Below are positions 30,343 through 39,964 of a DNA stretch of 64,000 nucleotides, one piece after another (the first letter of the stretch is position 1; the number at the start of each line of letters is the position of its first letter). The notes beneath the pieces are model-generated. The model saw only the letters and a list, made by a program, of their open reading frames with translations, was not told where the DNA came from and did not search any database. A program made the translations under genes and the position numbers. This DNA is from an uncultured Pelagibacteraceae bacterium. Its GTDB lineage: Bacteria > Pseudomonadota > Alphaproteobacteria > Pelagibacterales > Pelagibacteraceae. The stretch lies in contig CACDLE010000002.1 of assembly GCA_902553555.1 (NCBI GenBank), positions 40,886 to 104,885 of the forward strand. Direction: 5' to 3'.

Positions 30343-31164
30343 TTATTTAACTAATTTATCAATTTCAGCTAATTTTTTTAATAAATTTTTTATTTCTTTT
30401 AGTGGAATCATATTTGGACCATCTGATGGGGCGTTATCTGGATCTTCATGAGTTTCCATAAAAATCGCACCAACACCAACGGCTACTGCTGCTCTTGCCA
30501 AATGAGGCACGAATTCTCTTTGACCACCACTTTTCTCTCCCATGCCTCCAGGTTGTTGGACAGAGTGAGTTGCATCAAAAACTATTGGATAACCAAATTT
30601 TGACATTATTGGTAAAGCTCTCATATCAGAAACCAAAGTATTGTATCCAAAACTAGCTCCTCTCTCTGTGATTAAAATATTTTTATTACCAGAGTCTTCA
30701 ATTTTTTTAATTACATTAGACATGTCCCAGGGAGCTAAGAACTGTCCTTTCTTTACATTAATTATTTTTCCTGTTTTGGCTGCTGAAATTAATAAATCTG
30801 TTTGTCTACACAAAAAAGCTGGGATTTGCAAAACATCGACGTGATTAGCTACTAAAGAACATTGTTCAGTAGTATGTACATCAGTTAAAATTGGCACGTC
30901 GACTTCATTTTTAATCTTATCGAAAATGGGTAAAGATTTCTCTAATCCAATTCCTCTTTGTCCTTTTAAGCTAGTTCTATTAGCTTTATCAAAAGATGTC
31001 TTATAAATTAAATTAATATTTAGCTCATCTGTTATCTTTTTTAACTCAGATGAAATTTTTAAAGCATGAGCTTCACTTTCAAGTTGACATGGACCAGCTA
31101 TTAAAGTGAAAGATTTATCATTAGCAATTTCAAAATTAGAACATTTGACTTTATGATTTGTCAT
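30343..31164 (-). CDS. kdsA: 3-deoxy-8-phosphooctulonate (KDO-8-P) synthase
   Basis: This 273-residue enzyme condenses phosphoenolpyruvate and arabinose 5-phosphate to KDO-8-P, the precursor of the inner-core KDO of [12 protein letters not shown] at the N-terminus, [10 protein letters not shown], the [11 protein letters not shown] block and [12 protein letters not shown] are characteristic. Its presence together with the lpx genes at 51-56 kb indicates that the organism makes KDO-containing lipid A. The start overlaps the pyrG stop (TAATG). Confidence 0.97.
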   Translation of the reverse strand: MTNHKVKCSNFEIANDKSFTLIAGPCQLESEAHALKISSELKKITDELNINLIYKTSFDKANRTSLKGQRGIGLEKSLPIFDKIKNEVDVPILTDVHTTEQCSLVANHVDVLQIPAFLCRQTDLLISAAKTGKIINVKKGQFLAPWDMSNVIKKIEDSGNKNILITERGASFGYNTLVSDMRALPIMSKFGYPIVFDATHSVQQPGGMGEKSGGQREFVPHLARAAVAVGVGAIFMETHEDPDNAPSDGPNMIPLKEIKNLLKKLAEIDKLVK

Positions 31165-32783
31165 TATATCGAATTCTTTTTTGCGGCTTTTATAAATGAT
31201 GAGAATAAAGGATGGGGTGCCAAAGGTCTAGATTTAAATTCAGGATGAAATTGTACTCCTATGAACCACGGATGATCCTTTAGTTCAATAATTTCTGGGA
31301 GTTTGTTATCAGGTGATAGTCCAGAGAAAATCATACCTTTGCCTTCAAAATGATTTTTGTAGTTAATATTAACCTCATATCTATGTCGATGTCTTTCCTT
31401 AATTTTACTAGAATTATATATTTGACTGATTTTTGTGTCTTTTTTAAGTCTTGCTTCATAACTGCCTAAGCGCATTGTCCCGCCTAGATTTTTATCAGTA
31501 CCCCTCATTATTTTTCCATCTTTAATCCACTCGCTCATCAATCCCACGACTGAAGCCTTGGAGTTGCCGAATTCACTTGAAGTGGCATTCTTTATTTTTA
31601 ATTTGTTTCTAGCAAATTCTATGACTGCCATTTGCATTCCAAAACAAATTCCTAAAAAGGGAATTTTATTTTTTCTTGCATAGCTTATTGCAGCAATTTT
31701 ACCCTCTGTTCCTCTTTTACCAAACCCTCCAGGTATTAGAATACCTGCAACATTTTTTAGTTTTTCTTTAATCTGATTTGGTTTTAAATTATCGGATTCA
31801 ATCCTTATTAGATTGACTTTTAAATTATTGGCTATCCCACCGTGAGTTAAAGCTTCGTCTAGAGACTTGTAAGCATCTTTAAGCTCTACATATTTACCAA
31901 TTACTCCAATATTTACTTTATTATTTGTATTTAATACTAAATTAGTTATTCTTTTCCATGGTTTTAAATTTACTTTCTTTTTAGATTTAATTTTAAAATA
32001 ATTTAGTACCCGCTCATCTAATTTTTCCTTATTAAAACTAATGGGAGCTTCATATATAGTTTTCACATCAACTGTTTCAATAACATCTTCAATAGATACA
32101 TTACAAAATAAAGAGATCTTTTTTCTTTGATTTAGTGGTATAGTTCTCTCTGATCTACATATGATTATATCTGGTTGAATACCTATACTTCTAAGTTCTT
32201 TAACAGAGTGTTGTGTGGGCTTGGTTTTAATTTCATCAGAAGCTTTCATGTAAGGCACTAAGGTAAGATGAATAAATAAAGTATTTGTTCGCCCGTATTC
32301 ATTTGAAAATTGTCTTATTGCCTCTAAGAAGGGAAGGCTTTCTATATCACCTACGGTTCCACCAATCTCACATATTACGAAATCTTCTTTTGAAACATCA
32401 TTTTTAATAAATTCTTTTATTCTATTGGTTATATGAGGAATTACTTGAACTGTTTTTCCCAAATATTTTCCCTGACGTTCTCTTTTTAAAACATCGTTAT
32501 AGATTTTTCCGGTTGTTATGTTGTCGGTTTTTTTGGCTGAAATACCAGAGAATCTTTCGTAATGTCCAAGGTCAAGATCGGTTTCAGCTCCATCATCGGT
32601 AACAAAAACTTCTCCATGCTGAAATGGGCTCATTGTACCTGGGTCTACGTTAAGATAAGGATCTAATTTTCTTATTCTAACTTTATAACCTCTTGATTGA
32701 AGTAAGTAAGCCAAAGATGCAGAGGACAATCCTTTACCCAAAGATGAAACCACGCCGCCAGTTACGAATATATATCGCGCCAT
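31164..32783 (-). CDS. pyrG: CTP synthase
   Basis: This 539-residue enzyme aminates UTP to CTP with glutamine. The synthetase domain starts [20 protein letters not shown] and holds [16 protein letters not shown]. The glutaminase domain has the nucleophile Cys in [10 protein letters not shown] and the His-Glu pair in [12 protein letters not shown]. The length is normal. It lies between secG and kdsA in the alphaproteobacterial tpiA-secG-pyrG-kdsA-eno order. CTP also feeds CdsA and IspD encoded in this window. Confidence 0.98.
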   Translation of the reverse strand: MARYIFVTGGVVSSLGKGLSSASLAYLLQSRGYKVRIRKLDPYLNVDPGTMSPFQHGEVFVTDDGAETDLDLGHYERFSGISAKKTDNITTGKIYNDVLKRERQGKYLGKTVQVIPHITNRIKEFIKNDVSKEDFVICEIGGTVGDIESLPFLEAIRQFSNEYGRTNTLFIHLTLVPYMKASDEIKTKPTQHSVKELRSIGIQPDIIICRSERTIPLNQRKKISLFCNVSIEDVIETVDVKTIYEAPISFNKEKLDERVLNYFKIKSKKKVNLKPWKRITNLVLNTNNKVNIGVIGKYVELKDAYKSLDEALTHGGIANNLKVNLIRIESDNLKPNQIKEKLKNVAGILIPGGFGKRGTEGKIAAISYARKNKIPFLGICFGMQMAVIEFARNKLKIKNATSSEFGNSKASVVGLMSEWIKDGKIMRGTDKNLGGTMRLGSYEARLKKDTKISQIYNSSKIKERHRHRYEVNINYKNHFEGKGMIFSGLSPDNKLPEIIELKDHPWFIGVQFHPEFKSRPLAPHPLFSSFIKAAKKNSI

Positions 32784-32823
32784 GGAAGTATGTTATACTT
32801 TAAAATTGTGTTAAAAAAAAGTT

Positions 32824-33126
32824 TTATTTACTTGACTCAGGTATTTGTGGAAGCGTCTCGTCTTTTTCTTCCTCTAATTCTAATACAGATTGGGTTTTTC
32901 TAATTTCATCTCTAGAGATAGCTACTAAGACAATGCTACAAATTATGAATAAACTAGCAATTATTGTTGTTAATTTTGTAAGAAAAGTTCCAACAGACCT
33001 TGAAGACGTGAAATTATCCTGTGAAACACCAAGTCCAAGTGCTCCTCCCTCTGATCTTTGTAAAAGAACAACTACAACTAATATTATTGCTAAGATGATG
33101 TTTATAATTACAAGTATGTTTTCCAT
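32824..33126 (-). CDS. secG: Preprotein translocase subunit SecG
   Basis: This 100-residue protein has two membrane spans, residues about 4-22 and 52-68. The conserved loop reads LLQRSEGGALGLG with a following LTKLTTIIASLF segment. SecG assists SecYE and SecA in export. The charged C-terminal tail (EEEKDETLPQIPESS) is typical of alphaproteobacterial SecG. It is 5 bases downstream of tpiA. Confidence 0.93.
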   Translation of the reverse strand: MENILVIINIILAIILVVVVLLQRSEGGALGLGVSQDNFTSSRSVGTFLTKLTTIIASLFIICSIVLVAISRDEIRKTQSVLELEEEKDETLPQIPESSK

Positions 33127-33131
33127 TAACT

Positions 33132-33878
33132 CTATCTATAGTAATTTTTTATTATATCAATAAATTTCTTTGATGTTTTGGATGCACCGCCTATTAAAAA
33201 TCCGTCTATTGATGATATATTATTAATTTTCTTTATATTTTTACCGTCTACAGAACCGCCATATAAAACGTACGATTGTTTTTGTTTATTAAATATTTTT
33301 TTTGTTATCTCTTTTATTTTTTTAGTTATTTTCTCAAGTTCAATATTTGAAGGAACATTGCCAGTCCCTATCGACCATATTGGCTCATAGGCAACTATTA
33401 TATTATTTTGAGGCATTTTTCTTTCTAGGACTGATGATAATTGGTTACTTAAAATTTGATATGTTTTTCTTTTAATTTTATCTTTACTGTTTTCACCTAT
33501 ACAAAAGATGACTTTTAGATTGTTTTTCAATGCATGATTTAATTTTGCCTTAAGTATTTTGTTATCATCACCTTCTGCCCTATTGTCTGAATGACCAATT
33601 ATTACATACTTGGCATTTACTTTTTTTAACATATATGAGCTGATTGCCGCTGTATCAGAAGCAAATCCGTCTTTGTAATAACAATTCTGTGCGCCGATTT
33701 CGATTGAGCTTTTTTTAAATTTTTTTGCAAAAGTTTCTATTAATGTAAAAGGAGGAGCAACAATAACTTTATATTTATTTCTATTAGAATCCTTCTTAAT
33801 AAATTTATTTATTTTGTTTAAAATATTAATAGATCTGGGAACGCCAAACATTTTCCAATTTCCTATAAAGAATTTCAT
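33132..33878 (-). CDS. tpiA: Triosephosphate isomerase
   Basis: This 248-residue TIM-barrel enzyme interconverts dihydroxyacetone phosphate and glyceraldehyde 3-phosphate. The catalytic Lys lies in FIGNWKMFG, the His in IIGHSDNRAEGDD and the Glu in VAYEPIWSIGTGN. The phosphate-gripping YGGSVDGKN and GFLIGGAS loops are intact. It is the first gene of the minus-strand operon and divergent from the ppiD-like gene. Confidence 0.97.
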   Translation of the reverse strand: MKFFIGNWKMFGVPRSINILNKINKFIKKDSNRNKYKVIVAPPFTLIETFAKKFKKSSIEIGAQNCYYKDGFASDTAAISSYMLKKVNAKYVIIGHSDNRAEGDDNKILKAKLNHALKNNLKVIFCIGENSKDKIKRKTYQILSNQLSSVLERKMPQNNIIVAYEPIWSIGTGNVPSNIELEKITKKIKEITKKIFNKQKQSYVLYGGSVDGKNIKKINNISSIDGFLIGGASKTSKKFIDIIKNYYR

Positions 33879-33896
33879 ATTTTACCTATAAAGAGT

Positions 33897-33925
33897 TTGA
33901 TAAATTTGAATTTATAATTTAATAA
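33897..33925 (+). promoter_or_regulatory. Candidate promoter for ppiD-trpEGDC
   Basis: TTGATA at 33897-33902 and TAATAA at 33920-33925 are separated by 17 bases in the 55-base divergent gap between tpiA and the ppiD-like gene. The expected start, near 33932, lies next to the ATG at 33934. As at ispDF, the message would have almost no leader. The -10 is imperfect, and no trp attenuator or leader peptide can fit here. Confidence 0.35.
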
Positions 33926-33933
33926 TTTATATC

Positions 33934-35388
33934 ATGATAAGTAAAATAAAAGAATACTCAAAATCTTTTTTTGTTAAAGTTCTAGTGGGCATAATAACTC
34001 TTCCTTTTATATTTTGGGGAATGGGAGACATTTTTAGTGGTGGCAGTCAAAATGTTGTTGCTAAAATTGACTCAGAGAAAATTAGTACACAGGAATTTAT
34101 TAATTATGTAAGAATGTTAAACATTAATGAAAAAGATAGAGAAAAAATTATTAATAATAACATATTAGAAAAAATTCTATCGAGTTATATTGGAAACAAA
34201 GTGCTTGAATTAGAATTAAATGATTTAAGGTTAATTATAAGTAATAAATCACTAAAAAATATTATTATTAATGATAAGACCTTTTTCAAAGATAACGCCT
34301 TTTCTAGAACTGAATATGAAAAATTCCTTATTACTAGTAATTTATCAGCTCCACAGTTTGAAGAAAATATTGCTCAACAAGAAAAAAAAAGACAGTTATT
34401 GGAGTATCTTTCTAATGGTATAAAAATTCCAAAATTTATTACAGAAAGAGAGTTTAATAAGGAAAATCAAATCAAAGAAATTAAATATATTAATTTAAGT
34501 AATTTATATAAAAAGAAAGAAATATCTAAAAATCAATTGGTAGATGCTTATAATAAAAATAAATCATTTTTTAAAGAAACTTTCAAAGAAATTAAATATT
34601 TATACCTAGATCCAGAATTAATTATAGGTAGCGAAAGTCCTAATGAAAAATTTTTCAAGATAATAAATAAAATAGAAAATGATGCTCTTGATGGAAAGCA
34701 AATGGATGCGATAAGGAAAAATTATAATTTGACCATTAAATCTTTGAATTATGTCAATAGTCAGCAGCAAGACACAAAAGGTGAAAAGATAAGTTTTAAT
34801 GATAATAAATTATTTGAAAAAATTTATTCTTTACAAGAAAAGGGTCAGGTAGAAATAGTCAATCATAAGAATAAATATTATTTAGTTAAAATTTCAAATA
34901 TTATTGAAAAGGAAAAAAATATAGACGATCCCGATGTTATCAAATTATTAGAAGCTCAATTAAATATTGAAAATAAAATCAAAGAAAATATAGAAATTGC
35001 AAAATTAATTACCGCAAATAATTTTAGCGAACAAGATATGATCGCATTTGGGAAAAAAAATAGTTTGGAAATTAAAACAGAGACATTAAACGGTTTAAAT
35101 ACAAAAAGTATTTTTACAAAAGGTATTAAGAAAAGAATATTTGAAACTAGTGATAATGAGGTAAATCTAATTACAGATAATAATTTAGAGAATAATTATA
35201 TAATATTTTCTAAAAATACAAAATATCGCTCAGTTAAACCCAGTACTAAAGAATATCAAACATTTGAAAAAAGAGCTAAGTTGAACCTATCAGATAATAT
35301 TTTTAATAAATATGATCAGAATTTAAACAAAAAATATAAAGTAAATATAAATCAAAAAACACTAGATCGCATAAAAGACTCATTTTAA
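33934..35388 (+). CDS. PpiD-like periplasmic folding factor (SurA-N domain)
   Basis: This 484-residue protein has one N-terminal anchor (VKVLVGIITLPFIFWGMG) followed by a SurA_N-type segment (VVAKIDSEKISTQEFINYVRML). The layout matches PpiD, an inner-membrane-anchored chaperone for outer-membrane and secreted proteins. The parvulin core is poorly conserved (around residues 190-320), so isomerase activity is doubtful. Alphaproteobacteria often carry this gene directly before trpE. The stop overlaps the trpE start (TAATG). Confidence 0.8.
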   Translation: MISKIKEYSKSFFVKVLVGIITLPFIFWGMGDIFSGGSQNVVAKIDSEKISTQEFINYVRMLNINEKDREKIINNNILEKILSSYIGNKVLELELNDLRLIISNKSLKNIIINDKTFFKDNAFSRTEYEKFLITSNLSAPQFEENIAQQEKKRQLLEYLSNGIKIPKFITEREFNKENQIKEIKYINLSNLYKKKEISKNQLVDAYNKNKSFFKETFKEIKYLYLDPELIIGSESPNEKFFKIINKIENDALDGKQMDAIRKNYNLTIKSLNYVNSQQQDTKGEKISFNDNKLFEKIYSLQEKGQVEIVNHKNKYYLVKISNIIEKEKNIDDPDVIKLLEAQLNIENKIKENIEIAKLITANNFSEQDMIAFGKKNSLEIKTETLNGLNTKSIFTKGIKKRIFETSDNEVNLITDNNLENNYIIFSKNTKYRSVKPSTKEYQTFEKRAKLNLSDNIFNKYDQNLNKKYKVNINQKTLDRIKDSF

Positions 35389-36845
35389 TGAAGTTGAACA
35401 TAAATTTAAAAGATTTTATAAAAAATCATAAATTAAATAAAAATCAAGTTCTCTATATAAAAAAGAATTGTAAAAATTATAAGAAGGTTGAAAATATCTT
35501 CAAATTTATTTTGTCGAAAAAAAATAGTTTTATTTTTGAGTCTGTTGAAAAAGGAGTTATTAGAGGAAGATACACAATTATTGGTTACAACTCTGACAAA
35601 ATTTGGAATTTTAATGGCGATAAATTGAGATTATTATCCAATGGCAAATATAAAACTATCAAAGTAAAACCTTTAAATTATTTAAATAATTTAATTAAAA
35701 ACTTTAATGTTGATGTGCCTAAAAAAATTCCATCCATGTCGTCGATGTTAGTTGGTTATTTTGGATATGATATAATTAGATACATAGAGAAAATTCCTAA
35801 TAAATGTGTAGATGATTTAAAAATACCTGATATTAGGATTCTCAGGCCAAAAAATTTAGTGATCTATGACAATCAAAAGAAAAATATATTTTACATATAT
35901 AATTCTTTTTATGATGAAAAAATAAAAAACTTTTCTGGATTTTATGAAAATATAAGGAAGGATTTTGAAACTTTAGATTTCTACGAAAAAATAAATCTTC
36001 CCGAAAAATTTACATACAAATCTAATCACCATAAAATAAAATCAAATATATCAAAAAAAAATTATAAAAGAATTGTTGTTAAGGCAAAGAAATATATTAA
36101 AAAAGGCGATATTTTCCAGGTTGTATTGAGTCAAAGATTTGAAAGAAAGTTCTTAAAAAAACCAATTGAAATTTATAATCAATTAAGAAAGTCAAATCCA
36201 TCACCTTTCATGTTCTATTTTAATTTTGATGATTTTAAAATTCTTGGTAGTAGCCCCGAAATACTTGTAAGACTAAGAAAAAATCAGATTACTATTAGAC
36301 CAATAGCTGGAACTAGACCAAGAGGAAAAAACAAAAAGCAAGATAGATATTATGAATTAGATTTACTGAAAGACAAGAAGGAGTTAGCTGAACATCTAAT
36401 GTTACTTGACTTAGGGAGAAATGATGTCGGCAAGGTATCTTTAACAAACTCCGTTAAAGTTACTGAAAAATTTAAAATTGAAAAATATTCACACGTTATG
36501 CATATTGTTTCTAATGTTATCGGTAAGGCTAATAAAAAATTTTCTTTATTTGAAACACTATTATCTGGTTTTCCGGCAGGAACTGTTAGTGGAGCTCCAA
36601 AAATCAGAGCAATGGAAATAATTGACGAGTTAGAAAAAAATAAAAGAAAATTATATGCTGGCGGTATTGGCTATTTTACACCAAATAATGAATTCGACAC
36701 TTGTATAACTTTAAGAACGGCATTAATTAAAAATAATAAATTTTATGTTCAAGCAGGAGCGGGTATTGTTGCAGATAGTGCTCCTGAAAAAGAATTTATT
36801 GAAACTATAAATAAAGCTAAAGCATTAATGAGAGCAACAGATTAA
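35388..36845 (+). CDS. trpE: Anthranilate synthase component I
   Basis: This 485-residue enzyme makes anthranilate from chorismate with ammonia from TrpG. The N-terminal FESVEKGVIRGRYTIIG corresponds to the tryptophan feedback region. The catalytic part has GDIFQVVLSQRFER, SSPEILVRL, PIAGTRPRG, MLLDLGRNDVGKVS and PAGTVSGAPK. The gene is followed directly by trpG, then trpD and trpC, so the first steps of tryptophan synthesis form one operon. No trpF, trpB or trpA is in the window. Confidence 0.97.
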   Translation: MKLNINLKDFIKNHKLNKNQVLYIKKNCKNYKKVENIFKFILSKKNSFIFESVEKGVIRGRYTIIGYNSDKIWNFNGDKLRLLSNGKYKTIKVKPLNYLNNLIKNFNVDVPKKIPSMSSMLVGYFGYDIIRYIEKIPNKCVDDLKIPDIRILRPKNLVIYDNQKKNIFYIYNSFYDEKIKNFSGFYENIRKDFETLDFYEKINLPEKFTYKSNHHKIKSNISKKNYKRIVVKAKKYIKKGDIFQVVLSQRFERKFLKKPIEIYNQLRKSNPSPFMFYFNFDDFKILGSSPEILVRLRKNQITIRPIAGTRPRGKNKKQDRYYELDLLKDKKELAEHLMLLDLGRNDVGKVSLTNSVKVTEKFKIEKYSHVMHIVSNVIGKANKKFSLFETLLSGFPAGTVSGAPKIRAMEIIDELEKNKRKLYAGGIGYFTPNNEFDTCITLRTALIKNNKFYVQAGAGIVADSAPEKEFIETINKAKALMRATD

Positions 36846-37412
36846 ATGAAAATTTTATTAATAGATAACTATGATAGCTTTACTTATAATCTTTATCATT
36901 GCATATCTAAATTTAAAAAAAATATTGATGTAGTAAGAAATGATAAAATAGACACTAAAACTATACTAAAAAAAAAATATGACAAAATCGTTATATCACC
37001 TGGTCCAGGCAACCCTAATCAAGCTGGTAATTGTCTAAAAATTGTAAAAGAGACATATAAAAATATACCTATTCTTGGTGTTTGTTTAGGTCATCAAATT
37101 ATTGGGCAGGCTTTTGGTGGAAAAATAGTCAATGCTAATAATTTAATGCATGGGAAAACAAGTAAAATTAAACATACAAAGAAAGGATTATTCAGAAATA
37201 TTCAAAATAATTTTGAAGCAACCAGATATCATAGTTTAGTAGTTGATCGTAAAAGACTATCAAAAAACCTAATAATTACAGCAGAGACAAAAAATAAGAC
37301 TATTATGGGCCTTATGCATAAAGACTATGATATTCATGGCTTTCAATTTCACCCTGAGAGTATTAGTACTAAAGTAGGAATAAAATTAATTGAAAATTTT
37401 ATAAAAAATTAA
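36846..37412 (+). CDS. trpG: Anthranilate synthase component II (glutamine amidotransferase)
   Basis: This 188-residue class I amidotransferase supplies ammonia to TrpE. It begins ILLIDNYDSFTYNLYH, has the oxyanion SPGPGNP, the nucleophile Cys in GVCLGHQIIGQAFGG and the catalytic His-Glu in GFQFHPES. It begins immediately after the trpE stop. Sharing with p-aminobenzoate synthesis (PabA role) is possible in a small genome but cannot be read here. Confidence 0.96.
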   Translation: MKILLIDNYDSFTYNLYHCISKFKKNIDVVRNDKIDTKTILKKKYDKIVISPGPGNPNQAGNCLKIVKETYKNIPILGVCLGHQIIGQAFGGKIVNANNLMHGKTSKIKHTKKGLFRNIQNNFEATRYHSLVVDRKRLSKNLIITAETKNKTIMGLMHKDYDIHGFQFHPESISTKVGIKLIENFIKN

Positions 37413-37413
37413 A

Positions 37414-38409
37414 ATGTCAAATATTAAAGAAAAGTTAAAAAAAGGACAAAACCTTTCTTTTGAAGAAAGTAAAATTCTTTTTTCAGAGCTTATGGAAGGA
37501 AAACATAATGAAAGTTCGATAATAGATATATTAGAAAATCTTTTAGCAAAAGGCGAAACAAAAGATGAGCTTGCAGGTGGTATCTACGTACTCAGAGAAA
37601 AAGCGAGCAAAGTAAATACAGATGAAAATACTATAGATACATGCGGTACTGGTGGTGACGGTCAAAACTCGCTTAATATTTCAACCGCCGCAGCTATAGT
37701 TTTAGCAAGTATGGATGTAAGGGTTGCTAAGCACGGCAATAAGGCAGTCTCATCAAATTGTGGTTCAGCAGACGTGCTTGAAGCTCTAAAAATTAATATT
37801 AATTTGAACCCCAAAGAAGCCGAAGAAAGTATTCAAAAATTCAATTTTGCTTTTATGTTTGCTCCAAATTATCATTCTGCAATGAAACATGTTGGGCCCG
37901 CTAGAAAAAAAATGGGAAAAAAAACAATATTTAATTTAATCGGTCCTTTGAGTAGTCCTGCGCAAGTAAAAAGACAGGTGATAGGAGTGTTTGATAAAAA
38001 ATGGATGAAACCATTTGCAGAAGCTTTAAAAGAAAACGGTGTTGTCCATGCTTATATCGTACATAGCGATGATGGAATGGATGAAATTTCGCCATTTGAA
38101 AAAACAAATGTGGTAGAACTAAAGGGCAATAGTATAACGGAATTTTCAATAAATCCAAAAAATCTTGGCTTAAATTCAACAAACAGAAAAAATTTAAAAG
38201 GAAAAAATGCTGAATATAATTCAGAAAAAATTATTGAAATTTACAAAGGAAAAAATAACGAATTTTCTCAATCTGTAGCTTTAAATGTTGCAGCGGGTTT
38301 GATTGTTTCTGGTAAAGAAAATGATTTTAAGACAGCTTTTAAAACTGCTACAGAACATCTAAATTCTGGTAAAGTGTTTAAACATTTAACTAAAATTCAA
38401 TCTAATTAA
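37414..38409 (+). CDS. trpD: Anthranilate phosphoribosyltransferase
   Basis: This 331-residue enzyme attaches a phosphoribosyl group to anthranilate. DTCGTGGDGQNSLNISTAAA is the PRPP-binding signature, and KHGNKAVSSNCGSADVLEAL and NLIGPLSSPA are further conserved blocks. The start follows the trpG stop by one base, and the stop overlaps trpC (TAATG). Confidence 0.97.
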   Translation: MSNIKEKLKKGQNLSFEESKILFSELMEGKHNESSIIDILENLLAKGETKDELAGGIYVLREKASKVNTDENTIDTCGTGGDGQNSLNISTAAAIVLASMDVRVAKHGNKAVSSNCGSADVLEALKININLNPKEAEESIQKFNFAFMFAPNYHSAMKHVGPARKKMGKKTIFNLIGPLSSPAQVKRQVIGVFDKKWMKPFAEALKENGVVHAYIVHSDDGMDEISPFEKTNVVELKGNSITEFSINPKNLGLNSTNRKNLKGKNAEYNSEKIIEIYKGKNNEFSQSVALNVAAGLIVSGKENDFKTAFKTATEHLNSGKVFKHLTKIQSN

Positions 38410-39200
38410 TGAAAAATATATTAGAAAAAATTATAAACGATAAAAAACAATCTTTGGAGTTAATCAAAAAAGATAAGTCTTTAGACACGCTAGAAAAAAA
38501 TATTAAAAATCAAAATTTTTATAATTTTAAAAAAGCAATTCAAAAAAATAATGGTGTTTCCGTAATATCTGAAATAAAAAAAGCAAGTCCGTCCGCAGGC
38601 GTTCTTATTGATAATTTCAATCATTTGGAGATAGCAAAAATGTATGTCGAAAACGGTGCTACTTGTCTTTCAGTTTTGACGGAGGAGAAGTATTTTTTGG
38701 GTAAATTAGAACATATTCAAGATATTAAAAAAAAGTTTAAAATTCCTATTTTAGCAAAGGATTTTTTTATAGATCCTTATCAAATACCCTTATCTAAAAG
38801 TTTTGGAAGTGATTGTATATTAATTATTATTGCTGCTTTAAATGGCAGTCAAGCTGATGAAATATATTCAGAGGCATTAAAACATAATCTTTCTGTTATA
38901 GTAGAGGTGCATGATATTAAAGAGGCTGAAATGGCATTAAAATATGATCAAGCTTTGATTGGAATTAACAATAGAAATTTGAAAACTTTGGAAGTTTCTA
39001 TTAATAATACGATTTCAATTTTTGAAGTTTTAAAAGCACATAAAGGACCTCTTTTGTCTGAAAGCGGAATAAAGGATGAGAGAGATGCACAATACATTTA
39101 CGAAAAAACAGGTATTAAAAATTTTCTAATTGGAGAATCACTTCTAAAATCTGACAAACCTGATGAATTAATGAAAAGATTAATTCAAATAACTCAATAA
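38409..39200 (+). CDS. trpC: Indole-3-glycerol-phosphate synthase
   Basis: This 263-residue TIM-barrel enzyme cyclises CdRP to indole-3-glycerol phosphate. VISEIKKASPSAGVL holds the catalytic Lys, and FLGKLEHIQDIK, PILAKDFFIDPYQI and LIGINNRNLKTLEV are family blocks. It lacks a fused TrpF domain. It is the last trp gene here, and lexA follows after 70 bases. Confidence 0.97.
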   Translation: MKNILEKIINDKKQSLELIKKDKSLDTLEKNIKNQNFYNFKKAIQKNNGVSVISEIKKASPSAGVLIDNFNHLEIAKMYVENGATCLSVLTEEKYFLGKLEHIQDIKKKFKIPILAKDFFIDPYQIPLSKSFGSDCILIIIAALNGSQADEIYSEALKHNLSVIVEVHDIKEAEMALKYDQALIGINNRNLKTLEVSINNTISIFEVLKAHKGPLLSESGIKDERDAQYIYEKTGIKNFLIGESLLKSDKPDELMKRLIQITQ

Positions 39201-39254
39201 AACTAACACTTATTTGAAGTTGTAATTTAAAAAGAACTTTTATAGAACATAGAT

Positions 39255-39269
39255 GTACGAGGTTTGTTC
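39255..39269 (+). promoter_or_regulatory. Candidate LexA box over the lexA ribosome binding site
   Basis: GTAC, seven bases, GTTC lies at 39255-39269, one mismatch from the alphaproteobacterial LexA operator GTTC-N7-GTTC. It overlaps the Shine-Dalgarno ACGAGG of lexA, and its last bases touch the ATG at 39271. A candidate promoter TTGAAG-N18-TTTATA (39215-39244) would start transcription just upstream. A larger inverted repeat ATAGAAC/GTTCTAT (39242-39248 and 39266-39272) encloses the site. Autoregulation by LexA is the natural reading. Confidence 0.6.
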
Positions 39270-39270
39270 T

Positions 39271-39945
39271 ATGCTTACAAAAAAACAAAAAAACTTATTA
39301 ATATTTATTAATAAGAAAATCAGATCTTCAGGTATTTCTCCGTCTTACGAGGAAATGAAAAATTCACTCAACTTGAAGTCGAAATCTGGTATTCACAGAT
39401 TAATAAGCGCCCTAGAAGAAAGGGGTTTTGTAAAAAGATTAGCTCACAAAGCTAGAGCTTTGGAGGTGGTTAAGCTCCCAGAAAATGCTAGTGCCAATGA
39501 TATTTTTAACTCATTCACACCAAGCGTAATTAAAGGTGGTTTAGATAAATCTAAAAATAACTCTTCTAAAGTTTCTGTCTTGGGAAGTATTGCAGCTGGT
39601 ACTCCAATTGAAGCTATACAACATGAAGTTGATAAAGTTGCTCTACCAGAAGATTTGCAGAAAAATGGTGAATATTTTGGATTAAAAGTTAAAGGTGACT
39701 CAATGATTGAGGCAGGAATTAACGACGGTGACACAGTAATTATTAAAAAAACTTCAACGGCTGACACAGGTCAAATCGCTGTAGTGCTAATTGACGAACA
39801 AGAAGCTACTCTTAAGAGAATAAGAAAAAAAGGTAACACAATTGCTTTAGAGGCTGCTAACAAAAATTACGATACTAAAATATACGCTTCTAATAGAATA
39901 AAAATCCAAGGAAGATTAATTTCTTTATATAGAAACTTTCACTAA
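39271..39945 (+). CDS. lexA: SOS repressor LexA
   Basis: This 224-residue repressor has an N-terminal winged helix (SPSYEEMKNSLNLKSKSGIHRL) and a C-terminal S24 self-cleavage domain. The Ala-Gly cleavage site is in GSIAAGTPIEA, the nucleophile Ser in KGDSMIEAGI and the base Lys in the EATLKRI block. The ATG at 39271 has an ACGAGG ribosome site 8 bases upstream and gives the standard MLTKKQ start; an upstream in-frame ATG at 39253 adds six residues and lacks such a site. RecA-triggered SOS control is therefore expected. Confidence 0.95.
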   Translation: MLTKKQKNLLIFINKKIRSSGISPSYEEMKNSLNLKSKSGIHRLISALEERGFVKRLAHKARALEVVKLPENASANDIFNSFTPSVIKGGLDKSKNNSSKVSVLGSIAAGTPIEAIQHEVDKVALPEDLQKNGEYFGLKVKGDSMIEAGINDGDTVIIKKTSTADTGQIAVVLIDEQEATLKRIRKKGNTIALEAANKNYDTKIYASNRIKIQGRLISLYRNFH

Positions 39946-39964
39946 AATAGTCTAAAAATACTGA

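Noticed and set aside
33879..33933. Tryptophan attenuator or leader peptide upstream of the trp genes
   Set aside because: The gap is 55 bases, has no Trp codon run and no alternative hairpins, and trpE itself overlaps the ppiD-like gene.
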